Below are positions 51,122-60,758 of a stretch of DNA of 64,000 nucleotides, one piece after another; positions within the stretch are counted from its first letter, which is position 1, and every line of letters starts with the position of its first letter. The DNA is from Meridianimarinicoccus roseus (GTDB lineage Bacteria > Pseudomonadota > Alphaproteobacteria > Rhodobacterales > Rhodobacteraceae), in NCBI RefSeq assembly GCF_003172915.1, contig NZ_QGKU01000033.1:124001-188000 (forward strand), read 5' to 3'. The translations under genes were made by a program, and so were the position numbers. The notes under the pieces are model-generated. The model searched no databases. It was not told the origin of the DNA and worked only from the letters and a program-made list of their open reading frames with translations.

Positions 51122-51202
51122 GCTGCAGCAGTGGTGTGCAAAAGTTATCAATAACGCTCACAAAGTTTCGAACGTATGAGAACTGCGATGAAAGGAAACA
51201 CA

Positions 51203-51955
51203 ATGGCCACAACCCCGATCGCCCTTGTTACCGGCGCCGCTCATGGCATCGGCCAAGCATGTGCCGCTGTGTTGCACAGGCAGGGAATGGACGTGGTGCT
51301 TGCCGATATCGATACAGATGCAGCTACAGCAGCAGCGCAGGCGCTTGGTGATCGAGCACGGTCCGTGACCTGCGACATGGCAGACCCCGAGCAGATCGCC
51401 GCCCTGTTCAAGGATATCGATGCGCAGGACGGCACACTTGTGGCTTTGGTCAACAACGCGGGCATGGTGCGCCCGGCCGATTTTCTCGACATGACACTGG
51501 AAGACTTCCGAACGGTCCTGGACGTGAACCTCGTCGGCGCCTTCCTTGCAACGCAGCATGCGGGACGCATGATGGTGCGCGACGGCGTGCGCGGTGCCAT
51601 CGTCAACATGACGTCGATCAACGCGCAGGTCGCAATCCCGACAATCGCCTCGTACTGCGTGTCCAAAGGGGGAATGGCGCAACTGACCAAGGCAGCCGCC
51701 TTGGCGCTGGCGCCCCACGGGATCCGGGTCAATGCCGTCGGTCCAGGGTCCATCGACACGGCGATGGTCGCAAGCGTGAATGCGGATCCCGCGGCGATGG
51801 CGAAGGTGATGTCGCGTACGCCATTGGGGCGGCTCGGTCGGGCCGAGGACGTGGCTGAAACCGTCGCTTTCCTCGTGGGGGAGGGGGCTGCCTACATCAC
51901 CGGCGAGACGATCTATGTGGACGGCGGTCGTCTTGCGCTGAACTATACCTGCTAG
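51203..51955 (+). CDS. short-chain dehydrogenase/reductase (classical SDR)
   Basis: 250 residues. The cofactor motif is 'VTGAAHGIGQA' (about 9-19), acidic 'DID' after strand 2 suggests NAD(H) preference, and 'NNAG' is near 87. The catalytic Ser lies in 'NMTSINAQ', and Tyr and Lys in 'SYCVSKGG' (about 150-157). The closing 'ITGETIYVDGGRL' is typical. ATG 51203 has AAGGAA upstream; two earlier in-frame starts lack it. The substrate (polyol, hydroxy acid or acyl carrier) is not identifiable. It is located between the replicase and the efflux genes. Confidence 0.88.
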   Translation: MATTPIALVTGAAHGIGQACAAVLHRQGMDVVLADIDTDAATAAAQALGDRARSVTCDMADPEQIAALFKDIDAQDGTLVALVNNAGMVRPADFLDMTLEDFRTVLDVNLVGAFLATQHAGRMMVRDGVRGAIVNMTSINAQVAIPTIASYCVSKGGMAQLTKAAALALAPHGIRVNAVGPGSIDTAMVASVNADPAAMAKVMSRTPLGRLGRAEDVAETVAFLVGEGAAYITGETIYVDGGRLALNYTC

Positions 51956-51965
51956 GCGCGTCCGG

Positions 51966-54900
51966 TCATGCCGTGCTTGCCTCGGCTGCGCTCAACTCGT
52001 CCGAAAGTCGCCGCTGTTCTTCGGCACGTGGCGGACTAAATCGCGCCAGCAGAAGGTAGGCGACCGGCGTCAGATACAGCGTCGAAAGTGTCGCAAGACC
52101 AAGCCCCCCGACGATCACCCAGCCAAGCGCCTCGCGCGCCTCCGCACCTGCACCGGATGACAGGATCAACGGCACTCCGCCCAGCACAGTGGATGTCATC
52201 GTCATCATCACCGGCCGCAGCCGGATGGTCGATGCGTCCAGGATCGCTGAATGCACATCCGCGCCCCTGTCGCGTAACTGATTGGCGAACTCCACGATCA
52301 GGATACCGTTCTTCGCCATGATGCCGATCAGCATCACGAGGCCGATCTGGGAATAAACGTTAAGGCTCAGCCCCGTGAAGGCCAGCGCGAAAACCGCGCA
52401 GGCAAGCCCCAGCGGCACCGTCGCCATGACCACGATAGCCGATATGAAGCTTTCGAACTGTGCCGCCAGAACGAGCAGCACGACGACGATTGCGAAGCCG
52501 AACGTGACCACAAGCCCCGATGCCGTCTCGTCCAGCGTCGCGGCTTCGGCCAGCGGGATGATGCGGTTGTTCTCCTGCAGGATCGGCGCGGCCAGTTGCT
52601 CGACCTCGGCCAGAGCGTCCCCAAGCGCCATCTGCGGTGTCAGCCCGGCTGAGATTTCGACCGAACGGGACTGGTTCTCGCGGTCCAGTTCCGGGGCGAC
52701 TGCGCGTTCCTCCAGCGTGACGAAGGTTGACATCGGGACCATCCCGCCACCACCGGTCTGCACGAAAATGTTCTGCAGATCGCCAGGGTCGTTGATCGGA
52801 TCCGTTGTGGACAGGAGCTGGATATCATAACTGGTATCATCGATGAACACCGACCCGACCGACCGGCCGTCAAGAAGCGCACGCAGCGCCGCCCCAAGCC
52901 CGGTGATATCGATCCCTAGATCCGAAGCCCGCGTACGGTCGATCTGGACGAAGAGCTGCGGCTGTGTGGTCTCGTATTCAAGCTGCACCCGTCCGAAATC
53001 CGGGTTCTCGCGCATCCGTTCCACCAACGCTTCGGACATGTCCGCCAACTGGTCGTAATTGTCTCCGGTGATGGCGAAGGACAGGCCGCGTCCCGCGCCG
53101 CGGATGCCCAGCGAATTGGGCTGGATCACGAAGGCCCGGACCCCGATCACGTCGCCAAGCCGGGCATAGATGTCGCCGACGATCTGCTGCTGGCTGCGCT
53201 CCCGCGCGGACCAGTCAGACAAGGTCATAACCATGAAGCCGCGGTTGTCGGCCCGGAATCCGGATATGTTGAAAACGTTGGTGATCTCGCCGCTGTCCCG
53301 CAGCGGCTGGATCGCCGCCTCGATCTCGGACATCTTGGCATTTGTGTACTCCAGCGACACACCCTGCGGCGCAGTGACGGACATCAGCGCAACGGCCCGG
53401 TCCTCGGACGGCGTCAGTTCCTGCCGAATCGTGCCCAGCACGAACACCGCCGTCAGCGCGAACAGGGCGGCGGCCAGCACGATGACCACCGGCATCGCCA
53501 GCGCGCCGCGAAGACTGGCGGCATAAAGCGCACCCAGATGCGTCCCGAGCCAGGCCAGCGGTCCCCGCCCGTCGGTGTCAGGATCAGCGGTCAGAAGGCG
53601 GCTGGCCAGCACCGGGCAAAGCGTCAGCGCCACGACAGAAGACAGCATCACCGCGATCGCAAGCGTGAAGCCGAACTCGCGAAAAAGCCCTCCGGCCTGG
53701 CCGGGCAGGAACGATAGCGGGATGAACACGGCTGCCAGTGTCGCCGTAGTGGTGACCACCGCGAAGAACACCTGCCGCGTGCCCAGAACGGCCGCCGCGC
53801 GGGGGCCAACGCCGTCGGCCCGGCGCCGCACGATGTTCTCCAGCACGACGATGGCGTCGTCCACCACCATGCCCGTCGCCAGCACCAGAGCCAGGAGCGT
53901 CAGGATGTTGACCGAGAAGCCGACTAGATAGATCGCGGCCAGCGTGCCCACCAGCGCCACGGGCATCGTCAGCGCCGGGATCATCGTGGCGCGCGCATCG
54001 CGCAGGAAAATGAAGATGACGACGACCACGATGGCGATGGCAAGGCCAAGCGTTTTCAGGACTTCCTCAATGGATCCGTTGATGAACACCGCGTCATCCG
54101 AGGTAACGAAGATGTTCACATCGTCGGGCAGGGTCTGTTGCAGGCTGTCCACCGTGGCGCGTACAGCGGCCGATATCTCGAGTGTATTCGACGTGGACTG
54201 GCGGATGATGCCCAGCCCCAGCCCGGTCTGGCCGTTCGCGCGCAACACGGTCTCGTTTGGCGCGGGGCCAAGCGAAACTGCTGCCACGTCGCCCACGATC
54301 ACGTCATCGCTCAGGCGCAACCGTTCGAAAGCTTCGGGGTTGTTCAACGCCGCCGTGGTGCGCACGTTGATCGACTGGCGGTCGCCCGACAGGTCCCCGG
54401 CCGGCGCGTCGAACGCCACGTCTTGCAACGCGCGCCCCAGGTCGGCCAGCGTCAGCCCGCGGCTTGCCAGTTCCTTCTGGTCGATATCGACCCGGAAGAT
54501 CGGGTCTCGGTCGCCATAGATCTGCAGGTCGGCCACGCCGGGGATCGACAGAAGCCGGTCCTCGACCCGGTCGGCGACCAATTGGGTCAACTCCTGCGGC
54601 GATCGGCTTGCCGCTGTGACGGCGATGCGCACCACCGGCTGGCTGTCCGCGTCGGCCTTCACGACTTCCGGGTCTTCGGCGTCCTCGGGCAAGTCGGCGG
54701 CGATCCGCGCAACTGCATCGCGCGTATCGGTCGCGGCCACGTCTATGTTCACGCTGTCGTCGAATTCCAGAACCACGCGGCTGCGTCCGAAGCGCGAGTT
54801 CGACGCGATGGACTTGATCCCCGCGACCCGGCCCACGGCGCCCTCGATCCGGCCGGTGACTTCTTGATCCACGGTCTCGGGCGCGGCGCCGGGAAACTGC

Positions 54901-55124
54901 GTCGTCACGGTGATCACGGGGCGATCCACATTCGGCAACTCGCGGATTTCCACCCCGAAAAGGCTGGCCAGCCCGGCGATGATGATCAGCGCGGATAGCA
55001 CGAAGGCAAGGATGGGCCGCGATACGAACAGCGCGACCCCGCCGCCGGGCGTGGTGACCGGACGGTCCGGGGTTTCCGTGCCGGAAGAATCGGGAGCGGC
55101 GTCATTGCCTGCTATGTCCGACAT
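51966..55124 (-). CDS. RND-family (HAE1-type) multidrug efflux permease
   Basis: 1052 residues, the usual length for AcrB/MexB relatives. Twelve membrane helices and two large periplasmic loops are evident. The proton-relay Asp pair is in 'ATGMVVDDAIVVLENIVRRR' (helix 4 region, about 400-420). The opening 'FVSRPILAFVLSALIIIAGL' and 'TVTTQFPGAAPETVDQEVT' are standard. It pumps hydrophobic or amphiphilic compounds across the envelope with the adaptor encoded just upstream (9-nt gap). No TolC-type outer-membrane factor gene is in the window. Confidence 0.93.
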   Translation of the reverse strand: MSDIAGNDAAPDSSGTETPDRPVTTPGGGVALFVSRPILAFVLSALIIIAGLASLFGVEIRELPNVDRPVITVTTQFPGAAPETVDQEVTGRIEGAVGRVAGIKSIASNSRFGRSRVVLEFDDSVNIDVAATDTRDAVARIAADLPEDAEDPEVVKADADSQPVVRIAVTAASRSPQELTQLVADRVEDRLLSIPGVADLQIYGDRDPIFRVDIDQKELASRGLTLADLGRALQDVAFDAPAGDLSGDRQSINVRTTAALNNPEAFERLRLSDDVIVGDVAAVSLGPAPNETVLRANGQTGLGLGIIRQSTSNTLEISAAVRATVDSLQQTLPDDVNIFVTSDDAVFINGSIEEVLKTLGLAIAIVVVVIFIFLRDARATMIPALTMPVALVGTLAAIYLVGFSVNILTLLALVLATGMVVDDAIVVLENIVRRRADGVGPRAAAVLGTRQVFFAVVTTTATLAAVFIPLSFLPGQAGGLFREFGFTLAIAVMLSSVVALTLCPVLASRLLTADPDTDGRGPLAWLGTHLGALYAASLRGALAMPVVIVLAAALFALTAVFVLGTIRQELTPSEDRAVALMSVTAPQGVSLEYTNAKMSEIEAAIQPLRDSGEITNVFNISGFRADNRGFMVMTLSDWSARERSQQQIVGDIYARLGDVIGVRAFVIQPNSLGIRGAGRGLSFAITGDNYDQLADMSEALVERMRENPDFGRVQLEYETTQPQLFVQIDRTRASDLGIDITGLGAALRALLDGRSVGSVFIDDTSYDIQLLSTTDPINDPGDLQNIFVQTGGGGMVPMSTFVTLEERAVAPELDRENQSRSVEISAGLTPQMALGDALAEVEQLAAPILQENNRIIPLAEAATLDETASGLVVTFGFAIVVVLLVLAAQFESFISAIVVMATVPLGLACAVFALAFTGLSLNVYSQIGLVMLIGIMAKNGILIVEFANQLRDRGADVHSAILDASTIRLRPVMMTMTSTVLGGVPLILSSGAGAEAREALGWVIVGGLGLATLSTLYLTPVAYLLLARFSPPRAEEQRRLSDELSAAEASTA

Positions 55125-55133
55125 CGGTCGCTC

Positions 55134-56306
55134 CTAAAGCTGGCGGCGGCCGGTCGTGGCCGCGCTCTGGTTGTCGGACTGATCGGCGGGGGCACCCTCT
55201 ATGGTCACCTGCGCGCCGGGCCGCAGCGTCTGCAGTCCTTCCGTCACGACCTGCTCGCCGGGTTCCAGCGCGCCCTCCACCAGCACGCTGTCGGTGTTCC
55301 GCTGGCGTATGGTGATCGGCACACGCGCCACGGCACCGTCGCGCACGGCCCAGACGAACGATCCGTCGCGTGACCATTGCACCGCCAGCGGGTCAACAGC
55401 GGGCATCACGTCGCCCGCGTATTCCAGCGCGACCGAGAAGGCCATGCCGCTGCGCAGCATATCCGCGGCATTGTCCAGTCGGCCTTGCACCCGCAGCGTC
55501 CGGCTGGCCCGGTCGACCACCGTATCGATCGCACTGATTTCGCCAGTCAGCGTCGTGCCGGGCATCGCCAGCGGCGTGACCTGCATCGGCTGGCCCGTCG
55601 CCAGTTGCCCGATCACCCGTTCGGGAACCCGGAAATCGATCAGGATGCCGGAGCGGTCGGTGATCGTCGCCAGCGCGTCCTGCGCCGTAACCCGCTGCCC
55701 GACCTCAAGGTCGATCAGGCCGACCCAGCCTGCGATGGGCGCGCGGACCGTGCGCTGGTCCAGATCGTAGTCGGCCTGGGCCAGTTCCAGTTCCGCCGTG
55801 CGCAGGGCCAGTTCCGCCTCCTGTCGCCGGACCGATGTCACCGCCCCTGTATCAGCCAGTTGCGACAGCCGGTCGAGATCGGCCTGCGCGTCGTCCCGCA
55901 TGATCCGCGCGCGATCGAGAGCGATGCGCTCGGCCCGGTCGTCCAACCGCGCGATTACCGTTTCGGCCCCGATTTTCTCTCCGGAGGCGACGCCCACCTC
56001 GATGATCCGCCCGCTGGTTTCCGCGCGCACGGTCACCATGCGCAGGGCCTGTCCGTCGCCGATGGATGTGATCCGGTCGGCCAGCGCGCGATGCTCCACC
56101 GTGGCGGTGACGACCCGCGTTGCGTCGCCTCCGCGTTGGCCCCGCCTGTCCTGCGCCGCCTCCTGCGCGGGTGCCTCCATGCCCAGAAGGTCCAGCAGGC
56201 CCGCTCTGTCCAGAACGGCGGTGGCCGAAGGAACATAGGCGATCCATCCCGCGACGGTGGCAGCGATCAGGGCAAGGGCAAGGGCCAGCTGTTTGAGCAG
56301 AGTCAT
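55134..56306 (-). CDS. RND efflux periplasmic adaptor subunit (HlyD/MexA-like)
   Basis: 390 residues. An N-terminal membrane anchor or signal 'QLALALALIAATVAGWIAYV' is followed by the barrel-sandwich/lipoyl halves ('VTVRAETSGRIIEVGVASGE', 'QRTVRAPIAGWVGLIDLEVG') flanking a coiled coil (about 120-165). Beta-barrel and membrane-proximal domains follow. It links the RND pump to an outer-membrane channel. It is first in a two-gene operon. The C-terminal end is rich in Gln/Asn and low in conservation. Confidence 0.9.
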   Translation of the reverse strand: MTLLKQLALALALIAATVAGWIAYVPSATAVLDRAGLLDLLGMEAPAQEAAQDRRGQRGGDATRVVTATVEHRALADRITSIGDGQALRMVTVRAETSGRIIEVGVASGEKIGAETVIARLDDRAERIALDRARIMRDDAQADLDRLSQLADTGAVTSVRRQEAELALRTAELELAQADYDLDQRTVRAPIAGWVGLIDLEVGQRVTAQDALATITDRSGILIDFRVPERVIGQLATGQPMQVTPLAMPGTTLTGEISAIDTVVDRASRTLRVQGRLDNAADMLRSGMAFSVALEYAGDVMPAVDPLAVQWSRDGSFVWAVRDGAVARVPITIRQRNTDSVLVEGALEPGEQVVTEGLQTLRPGAQVTIEGAPADQSDNQSAATTGRRQL

Positions 56307-56385
56307 GGGCGGGTCCGATCGGTGTTAGGGCGGCAAAACGCCTTTGCCACAAGAACCTAGGACCGATCGATCCGCGATACACACA

Positions 56386-58191
56386 TTATTGCGTGATCGG
56401 TGCGGCCTTCGCTGCCAGATAAGCGCGCCAGCCGCCGAATGTTCCTATGTCGGTGGCCCCGTCGGTCGCTGCCGCTTCGCACAGGAACCCTGGCACGCTG
56501 CTGCCATCCTCCAGCCGCACCGGTCCAAGGCCAAGCGGCGCCGGGATCTCCGCCAGCAGGCCGCCGATGGCGGATTTTGGCAAAGCCCAGACCTCCACCG
56601 CGATGCTCTGGCCCCCTTCGCCAAGCCGCACCAGTCCCGGCCGTTCGGGCGGGCCGCCCGGCAGCGCGTAGAACCCGTAGTCCTCCGATGTCCGGGTCGC
56701 GGCAAGGAACCGCCCGGCGCGACCGGTCAGCTGGCCGTTCAGTGGCAGGCCCGACATGTGCGCGCCGCACACCGCCAGCGCGATCTCGTCTGCGCCGGGT
56801 TGCGCAACCGGGGCAGGGGGTGGGGTGCCAGTCGCCAGCGCCTCGATCCGCAACGCTTCGGCGGCCAGCCGCCCGTCGCTGCCCGCCGGGCCGATCAGCG
56901 TGACCGATCCGGGTCGTCCATCGGCGCGCGGCGCGGCGGGCACCGCGATCGCGGCCAGGTCCATCAGGTTCACGAAATTGGTGTAGGTGCCAAGGTTGGA
57001 GTTGGGCGTGACCGGGTCGGCTTCGAGATCCGCCACGGTGTAGAAGGTCGGGATCGTCGGCACGCACAGCATGTCGCAGCCTGCCAGGACAGGCGCGCAG
57101 GCTGCGCGCAGCTCGGCCAGCCGGTAGAAGCCGCGGAAAGCATCGGTCGCGCTGAGGGTTTCGGCATTGCCGACGATCCCGCGCGTGACCGGCAGGATCG
57201 CGTCCGGGTCCTCGCGCATCAGCGCTTCGATAACGCTGTGCCGTTCGGCCACCCACGCGCCGTCATAGAGCATCCGGGCCACGTCGTAGAACGGGGTGAA
57301 ATCGATCTCCGTCACGATGGCCCCGGCATCCTTCAGCGCGGCGACGGTCGCGGCGAAGGCATCGCGCTGCACCGTATCGCCCAGAAAGACGATACTGGTG
57401 GCGTCGGGGATCGCGATGCGCGGGGCGGGCAAAGGCGCGGGCAAGGGCGGTGCCGGGACGGGTCGGGAATAGGCGTCGGCGGGATCGACGCCCGCCGCCA
57501 CGGTGAAGACGGCATGGGCGTCCGCGACATAGCGGGCGAAGATCGACACGGTGTCGAGCGTTCTGCAGGCCGGAACCACACCGCTTGCCGACAGCGCGCC
57601 AAGAGTGGGTTTCAGCCCGGTGATGCCGTTCAGCGCAGCGGGCACGCGGCCTGACCCTGCGGTGTCGGTGCCAAGCGCGAAGGGCACGATGCCGTGCCCG
57701 ACGATCACGCCAGACCCGCCCGAGGACCCGCCCGGCACGATGTCGGGGTCGAGCGCGTTGCGCGGCGCGCCGTAGGGGGTGCGCACCCCCACGAGGCCGG
57801 TGGCGAACTGGTCGAGATTGGTCTTGCCCAAGGGGATCGCGCCAGCCGCGCGCAGGCGGGCCACGACGAAGGCATCGGCCTTCGGCGCATAGCTCCAGGC
57901 CGGGCAGGCGGCGGAGGTTGGCATTCCGGCCACGTCGATATTGTCCTTCACCGCGAAGGGAACGCCCCAGAGCGGCAGATCCGGGTCGAACGGTCCCAGC
58001 GCGTCTGCGGCCTCCATAAGGTCGGCCTCCGGCGGCAGGTGGATGAAGATGCCTGGATCTCCCACATCGGCCAGGCGCGCAAGGCATTCGGCCATCACCG
58101 CCCGCGCCGTGACCCCGCGCGCATAGGCGTTGCGCAGGGCTGTCAGGGTAAAGGGCAGGTCCGCGAGCGGGCGGTTCTGGGCGTCTTTCAT
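56386..58191 (-). CDS. atzF: allophanate hydrolase (amidase-signature enzyme)
   Basis: 601 residues, the standard length. The amidase-signature triad is visible: Lys in 'PFAVKDNIDVAG' (about 79), Ser in 'GGSSGGSGV' (about 155) and Ser in 'TDTAGSGRVPAALNG' (about 178). The C-terminal domain after about residue 470 has 'HMSGLPLNGQLTGRAGRF', 'EDYGFYALPGGPPERPGLVR' and a final 'FGGWRAYLAAK', typical of AtzF/urea amidolyase allophanate hydrolase. It splits allophanate into ammonia and CO2, completing biuret breakdown. ATG 58191 is 25 nt after the ABC ATPase stop. Confidence 0.9.
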   Translation of the reverse strand: MKDAQNRPLADLPFTLTALRNAYARGVTARAVMAECLARLADVGDPGIFIHLPPEADLMEAADALGPFDPDLPLWGVPFAVKDNIDVAGMPTSAACPAWSYAPKADAFVVARLRAAGAIPLGKTNLDQFATGLVGVRTPYGAPRNALDPDIVPGGSSGGSGVIVGHGIVPFALGTDTAGSGRVPAALNGITGLKPTLGALSASGVVPACRTLDTVSIFARYVADAHAVFTVAAGVDPADAYSRPVPAPPLPAPLPAPRIAIPDATSIVFLGDTVQRDAFAATVAALKDAGAIVTEIDFTPFYDVARMLYDGAWVAERHSVIEALMREDPDAILPVTRGIVGNAETLSATDAFRGFYRLAELRAACAPVLAGCDMLCVPTIPTFYTVADLEADPVTPNSNLGTYTNFVNLMDLAAIAVPAAPRADGRPGSVTLIGPAGSDGRLAAEALRIEALATGTPPPAPVAQPGADEIALAVCGAHMSGLPLNGQLTGRAGRFLAATRTSEDYGFYALPGGPPERPGLVRLGEGGQSIAVEVWALPKSAIGGLLAEIPAPLGLGPVRLEDGSSVPGFLCEAAATDGATDIGTFGGWRAYLAAKAAPITQ

Positions 58192-58216
58192 GATGCGGTC
58201 TTCTCTTGCTTGGCGG

Positions 58217-59884
58217 TCATTCGGCGGCGCGGTCGGGCGCTTGCGGCGATCTGGGGGCGGAAGGCGGCTTCGGCGCGGCCCCAAGCAGCGCGCGGGTATA
58301 GGGATGCGCGGGCGCATCCATCACCTGCGCGGCTGGTCCGGCTTCCACGATCTCGCCGCCCTGCATAACGATCACCTCGTCGCACAGAAGCCGCACGACG
58401 TTCAGATCGTGACTCACGAATAGGTAGCTCATGCCGAGCCGGGTGCGCAGGTCCGCCAGCAGGTTCAGCACCACCGCCTGGATCGACACGTCAAGCGCGG
58501 CGGTCGGTTCGTCGAGGATCAGCAGGCGCGGATCGGTGGCGATCGCGCGCGCAATGCCGACGCGCGCCTTCTGCCCGCCCGACAACTGGTGCGGAAAACG
58601 GTCCAGCAGTCCTGCGGGCAGGCCGGTCATCGCGGCCAGTTCCTCCACCCGCGCGCGCCGCGCGGCGCCGTCCAGTGTGGTCAGCCGACGCAGCGGTTCG
58701 CCGATCGTGTCGCGCGCAGTGTGGCGCGGGTTAAGGCTGTCGGTCGCGTCCTGGAACACCATCTGGATCGCGCCGCGCAGCGGATTGCGCGCGAAGCGAT
58801 CGGCGGGGATCGCGCCGATATCCTGCCCGTCGAACAGAATGCGCCCCGCGCTCGGGTCCAGCAGCCGTACCAGCATGGATGAGGTCGTGGATTTGCCGCA
58901 GCCCGATTCGCCCACCAGACCGACACTCGCGCCCTGCCGGATGGTGAAATCGATGCCTTTGACCGCATGCACCGGGCCGGACTTGCCCGTATAGGTCTTG
59001 GTCAGCCCCTGCACCTCCAGCAGCGGAGTGTTTGAGACGGCGTGTGGCACCAGCGGTGTGCGCGCCTCGGCAGGCAACAGCGCGCGCAGATCGGCACCGG
59101 GACGGGGCGTCGCGTCCACCAGCCGGGCGGTATAGGGATGACGCGGGCGCGCGAATACGTCCGCCGCCGCGCCCGTCTCCACGATCTCGCCGTCCTTCAT
59201 CACCGCCAACCGGTCGCAATATTCCGCCGCGAGGCCAAGGTCATGGGTGATCAGGATCGACGACATGCCGCGCGCACGAATGAGGTCGCGGGTAAGATCC
59301 ATCACCGCCTTCTGCGTCGTGATGTCGAGTCCGGTCGTCGGTTCGTCGGCGATCAGCAGCTTGGGATCGCAGGCTAGCGCGATGGCGATCACGACCCGCT
59401 GGCACATCCCGCCCGACAACTCGAAGGGGTAGGCGTCATAGCGCGCCTCGGGATCGTTGATGCGCACATCCGCCAGCGCCTTGATCGCCTTCGCGCGTGC
59501 GTCCTGGCGGCTGGCGCGGCCATGCTGGCGCAGCACGTCCTCGATCTGATGGCCGACCTTGCGGATCGGGTTCAGTGCCGCGCGCGGGTTCTGGAAGATC
59601 ATCGAGATTTCGCGCCCGCGGATGTCGCGCATGCCCCGTTCCGACGCTGCGCGCAGGTCGATCCCGCCATAGGTCACGCCGCCCGTGCGGATCGTTCCGC
59701 CCGCATCGAGGATGCGCAGCAGCGCGTAGGATGTCACGGACTTGCCCGACCCCGACTCGCCCACGATACCCAGCGTCTCGCCCCGAGCCAGCGCGAAGCT
59801 GATCCCGCGCACCGCTTTCACCTCGCCCCGACGGGTGCGGAAACTGACGGCAAGGTCGTTCACGGACAGCAGCTTTGGGGCCAT
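58217..59884 (-). CDS. peptide/nickel-type ABC transporter ATP-binding protein (fused DppD-DppF type)
   Basis: 555 residues, two complete ATPase domains. NBD1 has Walker A 'GESGSGKSVT' (about 42), 'LSGGMCQRVVIA', 'LLIADEPTTGLD'. NBD2 has 'GESGCGKSTT' (about 325), 'LSGGQKARVGIA', 'LLILDEPTAALD'. Unlike the BMP-type ATPases in this window, both halves keep catalytic residues. Each half is followed by the oligopeptide-transporter C-terminal extension ('RPRHPYTARLVDATP', 'APAHPYTRALLGAAP'). ATG 59884 lies 1 nt after the permease stop. Confidence 0.93.
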   Translation of the reverse strand: MAPKLLSVNDLAVSFRTRRGEVKAVRGISFALARGETLGIVGESGSGKSVTSYALLRILDAGGTIRTGGVTYGGIDLRAASERGMRDIRGREISMIFQNPRAALNPIRKVGHQIEDVLRQHGRASRQDARAKAIKALADVRINDPEARYDAYPFELSGGMCQRVVIAIALACDPKLLIADEPTTGLDITTQKAVMDLTRDLIRARGMSSILITHDLGLAAEYCDRLAVMKDGEIVETGAAADVFARPRHPYTARLVDATPRPGADLRALLPAEARTPLVPHAVSNTPLLEVQGLTKTYTGKSGPVHAVKGIDFTIRQGASVGLVGESGCGKSTTSSMLVRLLDPSAGRILFDGQDIGAIPADRFARNPLRGAIQMVFQDATDSLNPRHTARDTIGEPLRRLTTLDGAARRARVEELAAMTGLPAGLLDRFPHQLSGGQKARVGIARAIATDPRLLILDEPTAALDVSIQAVVLNLLADLRTRLGMSYLFVSHDLNVVRLLCDEVIVMQGGEIVEAGPAAQVMDAPAHPYTRALLGAAPKPPSAPRSPQAPDRAAE

Positions 59885-59885
59885 G

Positions 59886-60758
59886 TCAGGTCCTCCGGCG
59901 GGGGTCGACAAGGTCGCGCAGACCGTCACCCATCAGGTTGAAGGTGAAAACCGCCAGCATCAGCCACAAGCCGGGGAACAGTGCGACCCACCACTGGCCC
60001 GAGACGATGAAATTCGCGCCCTCGGCCACCATGATGCCCCATTCCGGCGTTGGCGGGCGCACGCCGAGCCCGATGAAGGACAGCCCCGCCGCGTTCAGGA
60101 TCGCCCAGCCGAGGTTTAGAGAGACCTGCACCATCATCGGCGGCAGCGCATTGGGGAAAATGTGGAATGCGACCACCCGCAGGTGCGAATTGCCCGCCAG
60201 CCGAGCAGCCTGCGCAAAGCCAGCCTCGCGGCGAATGTTGACCTCGGCCCGCACGAGGCGCGCGTAGAACGGGATGTTGATGATCGCCGTGGCATAGATG
60301 ATGTTTTCGACAGTGTTTCCAAGCGCGGCCACGATGCCCATCGCCAGCACGAACAGTGGAAAGGCCATGATCGTGTCGAAGATGCGGTTCAGCACCACGT
60401 CCCACCAGCCGCCCCAATAGCCGGCGACGGCGCCCAGCACCGCGCCGATCACGAAGGACAGCGCGACTGCAGCGACCGAGATGGTCAGGTCCAGCCGCGT
60501 CGCCACGATCACCCGGCTGAACACGTCGCGGCCAAGGCTGTCGGTGCCGAACCAGTGGTCAAAGCTTGGAGGTTGCAGCGCACGGGCGGCGTTGGTCGCC
60601 AGCGGGTCGTGCGGCACGAGGTAAGGACCGATCAGCGCCGACAGCACGAAGAAGGCGCACAGCGCGAAGGCGATCAGGGTCACCGGATTGTCCCGCAGCA
60701 CGTAGACGAGATGTGCGCGCGCCGAATTGGAGTGCGAGGGGGCGGGTGCGTCGGTCAT
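59886..60758 (-). CDS. peptide-type ABC transporter permease (DppC-like)
   Basis: 290 residues. After a cytoplasmic tail it shows the DppC N-terminal signature 'HWFGTDSLGRDVFSRVIVAT' (about 68-87), six helices, and the EAA-type loop 'FAQAARLAGNSHLRVVAFHI'. It overlaps the DppB-like gene by 4 nt. Confidence 0.92.
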   Translation of the reverse strand: MTDAPAPSHSNSARAHLVYVLRDNPVTLIAFALCAFFVLSALIGPYLVPHDPLATNAARALQPPSFDHWFGTDSLGRDVFSRVIVATRLDLTISVAAVALSFVIGAVLGAVAGYWGGWWDVVLNRIFDTIMAFPLFVLAMGIVAALGNTVENIIYATAIINIPFYARLVRAEVNIRREAGFAQAARLAGNSHLRVVAFHIFPNALPPMMVQVSLNLGWAILNAAGLSFIGLGVRPPTPEWGIMVAEGANFIVSGQWWVALFPGLWLMLAVFTFNLMGDGLRDLVDPRRRT

